Source of the DNA: Dichetophora obliterata
Lineage: Eukaryota > Arthropoda > Insecta > Diptera > Sciomyzidae
Reading direction: 5' to 3'
Assembly: GCA_963920525.1 (NCBI GenBank)
Contig: OY986438.1
Span: 46,910,288-46,974,287, forward strand
Length of the DNA stretch: 64,000 nucleotides
Under the pieces are notes generated by a model. That model was not told the DNA's origin and made no database searches. It saw nothing but the letters and a program-made list of their open reading frames with translations. The position numbers and the translations under genes are program-made. Position 1 is the first letter of the stretch; each line of letters starts with the position of its first letter. Below are positions 35,641 through 46,939 of this stretch, piece by piece.

Positions 35641-38137
35641 ATTTTAAGTCAAGCCTGAAAATCTACTAGTGATTTTGTTTGTTCTAGTTGCCTCTTTCTT
35701 TACACTATTCTTCTTCGGAGTTCTGTCAAATTTGCCGAAATGCTCCAATGAATTGTGAGAGTTTCTTGTTTCTGCTAGAAAACTTAGATTATATCAATTA
35801 ATTGCACATTAACTAAATCTTTGTTATTTGGTCTGGCTCTATCATAAATGTTTTGCTGGTCAATTTGTTTGTTTTATTTCCAACCGATAATTTTTATTTC
35901 TGATCAACAAATCTATCTACAAATTTTTTAATCTGAACCTTAAATATAACTGTTTTTACGATTTTTTTATTTTAGTTGGCTATTATTTATACATGAGTTT
36001 ATAAGTATTTTAAGAGACTGCGTGTTTCTTTAGTTTAAAAAAAAAAGATAAGTGTTCAAAATATAGTCAGGTTTCGAACCCAACATCTGCGAATATTTTT
36101 TAGTATGACGCCCTTTAAGCAACGTTTTTCTTACCAACTGCGATGACTGAATGGATAAGTAACTAATGCAAGTGTCCAATAAAAATAAGTATACAGCTAG
36201 CAACCAAGAAATAGTGATTTCGATTACTGACAAGGTTAATTTAAAATTTATTTATAATTAATTACTCAAATATTTTTTGTTGGTATAAAAACTGAATTAA
36301 TTACAAGTATAAGTATAGAAAAATTAAACTATGGCTTAATTCAACTTATTTAAAATAAGTCTAAAAATAAAAAATGTTCACTATAATTAATAGCTTTAAG
36401 TAAATTCCAAACTTAGATGAGCTCCCTGGTATTTTTAAACATGTTGTAATAACTAGACTGAAAGCTTTAAATTATTGGTAAAAGTGTTCAATTCAGATTT
36501 AAATTAGAACTTGGTTAAAACTAATCCTTACAAATTTTGCGATATATTGAAATGGAAAAATATACCATAAAAAAGTTTTGATTGCTTTATGAATTCCATC
36601 ACATAGTGCAATAAGGTTATTGTAATACAAATGAGATCTGTGTTTAGAGCAAAAAATGAATGAGTTTCAAAACCTCTAAAATAAAGTTGTAAGATAATAA
36701 AGTTGTAAGATAATAATAAGGACACCCACGAAAAAAACGTTTACGAAAATATAATAAATTTATTTATATTATATATGTACAATTTAAATATTGATTTTTG
36801 CAAACTCTAATTTCTATTTTTAAAACAAAATATTTAATTATGAAGAACAAAATGTACATTACAAAAATTTTACTGAAAACTCTTTTTATAGCTTTCTAAG
36901 CAAGAACAATATTATAAATTAGAAAAAAGCTCCAAATCAATACGAAGTAATATAAAAGGAATAAAATGCACGTAGATCTCAGATATTGTGACATTTTACA
37001 TTACTTAAAAAGCGTGGTTGAAAATGCAAAACTATAATTTTGAATTGCAATAGTAAAAAGTTTAAATTTTTGTAATTGTAATTAATAATATTAAGTAAAA
37101 TTAAGATCCCAACCCAAAAGTGCTTGATATAAAATTGATTTCATTTTATATTAAATGAATGTATGTATATACTTTGATTAGTAATGATCTCTTCAAGCAA
37201 TGATTCGACTCGATTTTTTTTATTGTAAAATCTATTAGGTTATTTTTTAGCACAAATATTTTAAATAATTGCATATAATATTACTCATGCAATATATAAG
37301 TCACCAAAAAATCTTCTGTTTTTTTTAAATTATCACTGCAGTTTAACAAGCATAAGGAATGCCAAATATTGGCAAATATCTTATATTTTGGCTTATTTGA
37401 AAACTTTTCGCTTTTACAATAGATAAATACGATTCGTTGTCAATTCATCTTTTTTCAAAATATGCGATTAAATTCGATTATTCTCGATTCGTCTATTTTT
37501 AAATGGCGATTTGTTTTTTGACATGTATCGTTATTTTCTGCTGATAGCAAATTCGGAAACGAATCGTTAAGGAGCAAATTGTTCGAGAATGCAAATTCGA
37601 AATGAATCCGTTTATTGGGAACATGTGTGTGTGTGTGTTTAGAGTGTGATAAATGACTTGTTTGTCTTGTTGTCTCGGGCGCTTGAAGACGAATAACGCA
37701 TGGGCGGCCGGCAGCATTTTATGAAATTTTTTTATGATTTAACTTTGTCATTTTATTACTTATGCTATTTATTAAGAAATATGGCAAATTTGTTTTTTAA
37801 GCAAAGCTTTTTACGCCTCGTTTTCTGATTTGCTTAAAATCTCAAAAACGACACTTTTTACTACACCTTTTTCTTAAACTTGTTGTTGTTTTTTGCTTGC
37901 GTAAATTACAACAAGAGAATACAAAATTAAAAATATTACTATGTCAGTAATGAGAACCGAACCCGCAACAACTTCGTCAAGATATTTGGTTCAATTAATA
38001 TTAAGTATTAACTGAAACTATGATGAAGTATATGACAAGAATATATTAAAAGGATTGTGCATTAGCTATCCTACATATTCTATTGTGAATGCGTGAAGCT
38101 ATGATGCAGAAAATCACAATAATCGATCAAACGCATT
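35641..38137. other. Non-coding stretch with one SINE-like copy
   Basis: AT-rich and without a supported gene. It contains a tRNA-like minus-strand sequence at 36055-36190 and an ATTGTGCATTAGCTATCC word at 38054 that is repeated at 39446, beyond the next element. Confidence 0.5.
36055..36190 (-). repeat. tRNA-derived SINE copy
   Basis: The minus strand has an A-box-like CGCAGTTGGTAAG (about 36140) and GGTTCGAAACC (36080-36070), an excellent B box, followed by an A/T run at 36041-36050. The upstream 'ttacttatccattcagtcat' resembles 'ttattcacttgtctaccgca' in the copy at 56630-56775. The two boxes are farther apart than in a tRNA gene, so it is not a functional tRNA. Confidence 0.5.
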
Positions 38138-39445
38138 GGGTCTGTTCCGACCAGAGATCTGCAACAAGCGCTTCGCTTCATAACGCACTCTCCTTCTTCA
38201 CTACATTTTCTGTTTTCTCAGGCATTCGCATTCCTCAAACAATTTTGTTTGCTTCGCATTAACTCACTCTCTTTTTAATGTTGAGTGCGAACATTGTAGA
38301 ACTAGACAAGGTATTGTTAGGACTGAATGTGTTCTCTTTCTTAGTGACCATAACTGTCAAACTCAGCCATTTTAGTATTTTTGCCAATTTTTGCTTTCAT
38401 ATTGCATTCTCACTGGTTGCAGATTTTGTATGAAGTGTCAACTTCGTTTTGACAGTTGCTGTCACCGGCTCTCCGCCCTAACACTACCTTGTCTAATTTT
38501 GCCATGAGTGCGAATTATGCTCTCACTCTCTGCTCTACAATATGTGCTTGCTTTGATCCTCACGTTGAGAGTTGGGCGAATAAACGAACAAACATAGTGA
38601 ATATAGTGCTTATTTTGCCTGCTTCGCAATTGAGCTGAGAGTTGTGAGAGTCTTCGAACAAATAGTGAAAATTCTGCCTGCTTCGAGATAAAGCTACATT
38701 GTAAATGGGACCGTCCAAATGCCCTGAGATTGCAATATGCGTTGTAACAAAAAAAATTTGCTTGGTGCTCTGTATTTCATTGTCGCCGCATGTCTTATTC
38801 TGAAATCATTTGGAAAAACCTATTATATGCAGGTAAATAAATCTATTCCAGCTGGTGTTCATGATCTTCGTAATTAAATCCTGCAACATTCATCTTGTAA
38901 TCATTCCTTTTTTATTTCTTGTGCACGATATACGTCAGCATAGCTGAAATCAGCGCAGTAGCTAACTGCGTAGATGACTCGCTGTGATTCGCTCAAGCAT
39001 TGAGAGTCATGCGAATAGTTTATCAACTTTCTGCGAATAGGGCGAGTGAGGAGCTTTGAGAGCCCGAGTATTTTTAGCTTTATCTATTTGTTACAACCAC
39101 TCTCTTAAGCAATACAGTGGTGAACAGCAAACTTAGTGATGTTTACTTCTTGAGCGAGTCCACATGTTGTTTATTCGTTGAAAGAGAATACAGTGCACGA
39201 TAGCTACTCTCATTTTCCATGAGTGCTATATGTATTAGTGAATTAGTGGTTTGGACTCAACTGGCTTTTTTCAAGCGTCCAAATTGCAGCGTGAATTTTT
39301 TGATGCAAATGATGAGTTACGCTTGATAAAAAAATTACATTTTAGAATGTTTGACGTTTGCAGTGCTGCAAAATGGACCTTTTTCGAACATTTTGTTTGT
39401 GCTTAAAAGCAGTTTGCGCATCATAATGCGTTTCCGAACAGACCC
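38138..39445. mobile_element. 1.3-kb inverted-repeat element, PIF-like ends, non-coding
   Basis: GGGTCTGTTCCGA at 38138 pairs with GGGTCTGTTCGGA read inverted from 39445. ATT flanks both ends directly (38135-38137, 39446-39448). GGGTCTGTT-type ends with a 3-bp duplication resemble PIF/Harbinger elements, whose usual target is TWA, so ATT is atypical. Inside, CTCTCAC/GTGAGAG and 'aatagtgaa' words recur on both strands. No transposase is seen. Confidence 0.6.
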
Positions 39446-39448
39446 ATT

Positions 39449-42400
39449 GTGCATTAGCTATCCAAACAACAAAAGTAGCAAGGTTCCATTGAACGGGTTA
39501 AAAATGATCGCAAGATGCCAATTTTTTTAGGTGTAGATTTTAATTGAGAATTCAGACATGAATGTTCCCAGGCAATTAAGGCAAGGCCGGTGGTCTAGTG
39601 CCCCAAAATTTTTGGGATTTTTTAAAGATTTAATATATTGAACAACGATACTTGAACTTTTAAGGTATATTGACACTCATTCATTCATCATAAAAAATTT
39701 TTTTTAATGTAAAAAATTGTTGATCATGCTCAAAATGGCGCTCAATGAGACGCTGTCAAAGAAAAGGGGCATGGACGGTGTTGTAGATTTTGACTTTTTT
39801 ACTTATCTGAAAAATAAAAAGCAAGATTATTATTAATCACTATGAGTGCTGCTATGGCTGGCACTTGAAAAAAGAATTGACAGAATGACGCGCTTTTGAA
39901 AATTAAGTTCTTAAAACAGATTGTTTTCTACCGGTTATTAAATGTAAAATATACGATTTTTTTAAATAAAACTTTGATTCTAGTTCCAACGATAGCTACT
40001 GATGTTATGAATAGCATATTTAAATTTCAGATGATTCGGCTGAATAGTTTTTGTTTTTTCTACAAAACCATGTTGAAAAAGTAGTTTCGAGATAAATGAG
40101 TATAAGGATAATGAATCTAGACGAAACACTGTGGCTGGACACCTACGGATGTAGAAGTGAAACGGATGTAGAAGTGAAAATAACGTCAGAAATACTTTAC
40201 TTTTGAAATATAAAAAAAAAATTCATTTCATACAAATTCTAGGCCTTAAATAATGCCGTTTTGATAAATAATATTTGCGAATGATAAGCGATCCAAATAT
40301 TTGCACAACAGGATAAAGACAACTATTGATGTAATATTTGCTAGAAATATCGATGACATTACATCTATTTAATATACGTTTGATATTTTAGATATTTAAA
40401 ACCAATAATTTCATTAACATTTCAAAAAAAATTAAAAATTAATGTAAAATAATAATGTAAGGTAATAAAATTTACTGGTAGGAATATTATTGTTTTTAGT
40501 TAACATTGTGGTATTTACAATTTTTTAATTTAAAAATTTTTTATTAAAAAAACCATTAAATTATCAAACATATGACTGAATTATTTTATCAAATTATCAA
40601 AAACAAACTACGCAAAAGCTTTGCTTCTTTCGTGTGTCCAGCGACGCATATGTTCTTTTTTTAGTTATGCTTTCTTTATAACTCAGCTTGCATTTATTAT
40701 TGCAAAAGAGTTAACACTTGCATTGTTTTACACATATAGTTCGTTGCTTAAGTCTTTTGTTTTACTTTTAGCATCTTTAAAATTTCCAAGGCTGGGCATA
40801 TTTTTTTATATAGATATGTACATCATTAACGTTCATAAAAGTGTATAAATAAAGAACACATATTTTTTATAAATTTTCTATTAACCTTAGAAAGTTCAAC
40901 AGCTTTAAATATTAAACGCATTTCGTAGCCTAGCCTAAGTTTAAAACACATGAAGTGCTCATAAATTTATGCAACACGCAAGCAATTTCTTAAGGGGGTG
41001 TGTGAGTGTGTGTATGTGAGTATTACACATGGTCCAGCATAGTCCTCCACATGCCATCCACCAAACATAGCTCTAAAGCCAAATACTCCCAATTTAAATC
41101 GCAATTACGTTAAACATGTTCATTGTAAAAATTATGGCCTGACATAAATTCTTAAACAGGCAGCAAAAGCAGGTTAAGGATTTTCCTTCAATATTTTTGT
41201 TTTTTTTTTCCAGCTATAATAAACAGTATATTTATGCTACTTGCGAACGCTGAAATATCAGCTAGGTTCTTTTTTCTTCTATTTAAACCTTAACTTTGTT
41301 TCTTTTGAGACCCACCGCTGACTGGAGCTGAGGCTGAGAGAATCAGCGTAGGTGATTTATTGAAAATTAAATTTTTTGTTGCTGGGAGGCTGTCGTTGAG
41401 GCGGCTGCTATTACTGGATGGTGGAACTGCTGCTACATTTGGCGCTGTTGTTGTGTACTCAGCACTCAGTTACGGCATTCATTATATAGCATAATTCTTT
41501 TCCCTTTTTTGCTCAAACATGCGTGTGAGTGTGTGTTAATAATATTTAGAGTTTTTCCTGATCATCAATGTGTATCTCTTAATTAGTTCTAAAAAAGCTA
41601 CAAATTTTATATATATTTTTAAATTAATTAAGCAGCAACATGTTTGTGCCTTGTCCAAATAAAACGAAAGACTTGAGTTACAAATTTGACTCATGCGCCA
41701 GCTATTTATGCAGTTATGCCTTAATTTAAATTTTTTTAATTATGCAACATAAGCAATTAAGATACTGAAATTATTTATCTTGACTTTTTCATCTCTTCTA
41801 ACAATTTTTGCCTGATAGATTTCACTAATAATTATTTATGAGACAAAAACAACAAAAAACCCAAACAAACGCAATTCAAGTGTATTATTGTAATGTTAGC
41901 AATATTGCATAGAGTGCTTTACGAGCCATTATTGTGTTGCTGCTATTTTCTCAAAGTACTCATAATAAATACCAAAAAAATGTATATATATTTTCTTTGA
42001 GAGTTTTTGTTGTTGGCTTTATTTATTATATGGGCCGCAACTTTACGCTTTTGTTCAACAACAATCAATATATACAATACAATATAATAAAAATTTAAAG
42101 TAGTTAATTGATTGATTTGATGCGATAAGCTTTTGTTTGCAGTCTCCCGCTTGTATTTGTTGTTGCTTAATTTGTTACCATGTTAAAGCAGTGTTTTATA
42201 GCATTAACTTTGATTACTTGGCAACACTTATGGGTGGTTTTTTTAACATTTTTCAACATTTTTACCAAAAAAAAAAAAACAACAAAAACATGTAGTCACA
42301 ATAAAACTGATGATCTATGAAATTCCACAACAAGTTCGTTGCTTAAATTTTTAATAGATAGTGCAACGAGTTTGGCATAGAAATTAATTAAAAAAAAAAA

Positions 42401-44891
42401 TTAAAATCAGATAACGGATAACTTGTTCCCCCAAATGTATTGTGACGTGATTTTGCTTACGTCTGAGCTCATGTTCAGATTTTCTGGGTTCCTGGGTTCC
42501 TGGATTCCCTGTAGGATCCATTGAAACTTAAGTAATTAAGTACACAATTTAAGATGAGTTTCATTTTCAATAGTTGTAATATCTCTTTATAATGAAACAT
42601 AATGTCCTTGGAAGCAGCAAGTCACGAGCAATCAATTAATTTTTACCTTTTCTGTTTCAGTGAAGGCTTTTGACAAAAACTTTTTGATATTTGTTCTTAA
42701 ATTTGCACTCACCTTTCAAACTATTGCATATCTTGACAGTTTTTATCAACTTTATTTAATGTAGTTCGTTGCTTAAGTCTTTTCTTTTAAACAACATCAT
42801 TTCTCAGACAGCTTTCACCGTTCAGGCGGAAAAATGTCAACATAATTCAAAATCTTTGAACACAAATACATAAATTATAAATATGTCCCAACACAAGACA
42901 ATCAAAAAACAATTAATTTTAAAGTCCATACAATTTATTTAGTTTTGCATCTTTACAGTTTAATGAGCAGCACGCGGCAGCAGCAACAACTATGCGTGGG
43001 TTTTGCTGATGCATTCACAGTAACAATACAACAACAACAACAGCGATAATGCAAACTCAACTAATTTAGCACGCAGCAGGTTGTGTCCGCCAACAAGTCA
43101 GCGCCAAAATGTTGCACATTAAAATTATTAATAATTACAGTAAAAATCAGCCCCATAAAAGAAAACTAAGACCCAAAATGAAGATTTTGTTTTTTTAATA
43201 AAATTAATACATTTATGTATTGTGTATGTATGTTTTAGTGATGGAATTTAGGTTTATTATTTTTTTAGATGAAAATGGAATTCCAACCCATAATAATATC
43301 AAATTGCAGAGCATTAATAAATGTTACTTCATGCCAGCAACAGCATGAAATAATGTATTATTAATTAATTTTTTATTAATAATGTTAATGATAACAACCA
43401 TAAAATATACAGAAGAAAAAAGACAACCCGTATGTGTTGCAGGAAGTGATATTGCTTCGATGTTGAGGAAGCTACAGAGTTGTGAACTGCACAGCAACAA
43501 ATGTGCGCAAATTATTCAAATCATTAATCAAAATCGCTAAAATTTTTGTTTGGAATTTATCAAAAATTAAAGCAACTTATCGATTGGTTGGTAGCAACAG
43601 CAGCAGCCTGGGTGTCAGTTTCACTTTACTACAAAAAAAAAAAAACAAAAACACATTCAGCCCAACTGCTAAGACACAAGCCTATGTTTAACATGATTTT
43701 GTAACAAAATCTAAAATTAAATAAAACCAAAATATCCAAAACAAGCACGAACAAGAACAAATTTATTTTAGTTTTTAATTAATTTGAACATGTTGCTGCT
43801 TAGCTTTTCTAGTTTAAACACATTTTTATTTTTTTTTTTTTTTGCCGACTAACTAAACTAAGCCTACCTTTGGTCAAAAAAACAAGCAGACAACCATGGC
43901 CGTTGTTGTTCTCATTGTTATTTTTATGCTTAGAAATATTATAAGTTCAGAAAAATTTGATTTTAAATGCTTGTGAAAGTTCACAGCTTGACGTCGATAC
44001 TTAAACGCAAAAAATGTTGAAGATCTAGGCAATCGTTTTTTTTCCGAATTTGAAATTTATTTTATTTCCGCGTTAATAACATAGATTAGAATTTAATTAA
44101 GTCATTAGCAATATCATAGTTATTTCTGCGCAGCTATGCTATATTAAAGCATGTGCATAATTATTAAAAGTATTTTTTTCTTCTAGCTCTTTGCCTAGCT
44201 AGATCATAGATAATATTATTGAAGCTCCATTTTAAGACATCATAACTAATCATTTTTGTTAGCCTTAAGTTTCTGGTCAATGCTATGACCGAAATTTTCA
44301 ACGATAGCCATAAATGATCTGACATTAAGCATGGCCAAAAGTGTGTGCTGAGCAACATCAATCATCTTTTTATTTCGCTCGCTATATTTTTAAACTGTTT
44401 TAATTGTATATTTATGCAAATTTTGGCAGCTTCAATAGCATGCATGCATTATGCATGAGTTCGATTTAGAAAAAAAAATACTTTGCGTATTTCGGTGAAA
44501 TATAAAAGTATGATTATAGTCAAACGAACGGCGGCAGTAACTTGAAAAAGTATAAATGTATTAAATTTTTTATAAATTCTTAACAAATCATATAAACTAT
44601 GATGATTTTTAATCGCAACTGCTATGTGATATGCACAATTATGTGTTAAAAATTCTAATGATTATGCAAATTTGCCAGCATAAGCGTTTAATTTTTGTGT
44701 AAGCTAAACTCTGAACACCAGCGAATAAGCGAACTATAGCAAGTTTGTGTCTTAAGTCTTTTGTTTGTGTCACGTTGTAAATCGGTTGTGCGTATTTCTT
44801 TAGTTAGTTCGACATAATTAATTTTTCTTCTTTTCTTTTTTTTTTGTGATAAAAATTCACTATTAAGATATTTAATTTTTTCTGTTTAGAC
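39449..44891. other. Long non-coding stretch, no gene recognised
   Basis: AT-rich with CA/TG and CAG/CAA simple sequence (for example 40994-41022 and 43015-43045). It contains four copies or variants of the dispersed motif (40738, 41670, 42333, 42763) and another at 44741. A 17-bp duplication ACGGATGTAGAAGTGAA is at 40145-40161 and 40162-40178. No exon with domain or splice support is seen. Confidence 0.5.
40738..40758 (-). repeat. Dispersed motif AGTTCGTTGCTTAAGTCTTT, reference copy
   Basis: The 20-mer plus one T is here and at 42763-42783, and inverted at 14631-14651. Close variants are at 26447-26467 (inverted, two changes), 42333-42350 (left half) and 44741-44762, with a weaker one at about 41663-41690. 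All lie in non-transposon stretches. The nature of the motif is unknown. Confidence 0.65.
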
Positions 44892-45656
44892 CAGTGTTGC
44901 CAAGTTACTCTGTGCGCCTTCTTCCTAAATGAAGCTTAATTTGCCCCTAAATTTACGACTTTCCCCCTAAATAATTTTTTGTTTGCATTTCCGCATTTAC
45001 TAATACAAAACAAAGAAAAACATTCTCATTTGAAGCATTCTTAACATCACGCCTTAGCGTCATACATAAGGCTTTTTTATGAGCTAGCACAGTTTTTGAA
45101 CAGTTTACACAATAATCACGAGTAGCATCTCCAATCTGCATTTGCAAATAACCTATAATTATATATTTTCATCATTCTACGCCATTTAGCTACTAGTTAA
45201 ACAGTGGGACAATAATCATTTTACCTTTAAACAGTGGATCGCTCATCCAGGTTTTAGAATATTTGTTCGTATAATTTTTCGGGATAGGACAGGAGGCATT
45301 TTCTAAAATAATTGTCTTAAAAATCAAAAATCAAACATTTCGTTCAACGAAAGTCTTTTTTGGACTAATTGTTGTGCTTTCTTTTGTTCTTTGTTACTTA
45401 GCTCTATTTGTACTTATATACTTTTAGACACTTTTTTCAAATTCGAAATACTTTCAGCGAAGAATTTACGAAATTATCCCACATTACAGAGCTGTAAACT
45501 TTTCCATGAAATATAAGCTAGAATAATGCTTTAAATTTTATTTGCCGAAAACGATTTAAAATTTTTTAAATTTTTTCACCCTAATTTTCTCTCCCTAAAA
45601 TTGCCCCTATATGAGAGAAAAATCTATAAGTTTAGGGGGAAAACCTGGCAGCACTC
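44892..45656 (-). mobile_element. hAT-like element, internally deleted
   Basis: Inverted ends CAGTGTTGCCAAGTT (44892) and, read inverted from 45656, GAGTGCTGCCAGGTT agree at 12 of 15 positions and resemble hAT ends. Subterminal runs of CCCCTAAA/TTTAGGGG lie on both sides. No convincing 8-bp duplication (GTTTAGAC versus ATTAGCAT). A BED-finger gene start lies inside. Confidence 0.55.
44953..45299 (-). pseudogene. BED zinc-finger N-terminus of a hAT transposase
   Basis: ATG at 45299-45297 gives MPPVLSRK. After a one-base slip in an A run, the next frame reads KYSKTWMSDPLFK. A 72-bp intron (45224-45153, GTAAAA donor, TTATAG acceptor) follows, and the spliced frame continues with IGDATRDYCVNCSKTVLAHKKAL. 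W..D..F followed by C..C and a later L..H is the pattern of BED fingers at the start of hAT transposases, which bind the element ends. The final His of the finger is not clear, and the RNase-H-like transposase is absent. The frame ends at 44953. Confidence 0.55.
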
Positions 45657-46265
45657 ATTAGCATTAGTCATATTGTTAATTTTTTGAATGTAAGCAAAGT
45701 ACACTAAGAGCTATGTTTTTTTAGAATATTAAAAATACAATATAAGAATATTTAAAAGAAATAGACTTAAGACATTAAACAATTCAACGAACAACTCAAA
45801 GAATTGAAGGGCTTATTACAATAACGTGATAAGCCACATGAGCCAGTGGGTATGAGATCTTGTTTGTCACACGACTCTGCCGATGTCAGGATACAAAAAT
45901 TATTGCTAACTTGACCTTGGTTATTGAATTTTTTCTTGACAACGCGATATTTTTAATGTTGCTAACTTGACCTTGTTTATCTTGAAAACGCAACCTTGCT
46001 ATGCTGTCCAATATGATCGTTTTGACTAAGCTTTTTATTATGTTAGCATTATTTTCTAATTTATTAAAACTTTCAAATTTGTTAATAATACTTAATTTCA
46101 ATCAATATTATATTTTATATTTTTGAATTGTAATCAACATATTATAAAACCTGTTAAGGTTTAGCAATCAATCAAATAAATAAAATCTAAAAAAATCCAT
46201 TTTTAAGCTGAATACATTACTGCCAACAACCACTGAAGATATTTTGGCTATTTTTAATTAATTTT
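45657..46265. other. No gene recognised
   Basis: AT-rich. 'ttgctaacttgaccttg' occurs at 45902 and again at 45958. Nothing else is supported. Confidence 0.4.
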
Positions 46266-46400
46266 CTAACCTATTTGTAAAAGTTTCCGAGTTCAATTCC
46301 ATTTCTACTATATTTTAATAATAAATTTTTTCAAAACTTTAGAGTCGATTATTTCGAAATATTTTTATGTGGCTTATCATGTTTTTGCAATGAGCCCTTC
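46266..46400 (-). repeat. Fragment of Harbinger H1 transposase 3' flank
   Basis: 'ctaacctatttgtaaaagtt', 'tcgattattt.aaatattt' and 'gtggcttatcatg' occur in the same order at 1821-1903, just beyond the stop of the H1 transposase. The copy here has about 40 extra bases between the first two blocks and ends before any coding sequence. Confidence 0.65.
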
Positions 46401-46529
46401 AATTCAAAACATAAAATTAGCATAAAAATTGTAAATGCACTATAATTTTAAATTAATTAAAACAATTTAAAATTAGAAAGATATTTAATAAAGAGTGATA
46501 TTAATGAAAAAACGGTTACAATTATAAGA

Positions 46530-46935
46530 ATAGAGGAAGAGATAGAAATTAGAGAGAGAAAAAGTATATTAAAGAGCGGAGAAAAAGAAAATGAAGATTG
46601 CCTATAAGATACCCTCCCAGTGATCTCCATAAGTTTCGTGGCAGACTATTCCACAACCTAATGGAAGAGTTGACAAGTGAAAAGAGTTTAACGGATAATA
46701 TCTCGGAACTATCACGATGTAACTTCTTCTAGACATGCCAAACTAAAGTTTTTAGTGCAGGTAGCCAGCCTGATGTTTTCCAGAAATTAGGTTATAAAAG
46801 TATATACAGTTTCTAGCCTTAAGGCAAGCTTATAGATCACATCCAAGCATTGCATTTCGGAAACTAGAAAGACAATCATATTTGCGAAGATCATAAACAG
46901 ACCGCGTGGCATAATTAAATCTGTTAGGAAAAATA
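46530..46935 (-). pseudogene. Degenerate LINE C-terminal fragment
   Basis: The minus strand reads FNYATRSVYDLRKYDCLSSF then RNAMLGCD, closely matching the LINE at 34757 (FNYATRYVYGLRKFDHLSSF, RNAILGCD). Matches to SRR...VIVPR and the WNS-LP-R end follow in several frames with stops. It is the same family as the 33340-35640 LINE but older. The 3' side (46400-46530) is AT-rich UTR-like. Confidence 0.75.
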
Positions 46936-46939
46936 TCCA

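Noticed and set aside
37499..37717. Minus-strand frame containing a histidine-rich stretch
   Set aside because: The stretch is a translated (TG)n-like run; no domain or splice context.
37940..37990. B-box-like GGGTTCGGTTCTC on the minus strand
   Set aside because: No A box, no tail homopolymer and no similarity to the other SINE tails.
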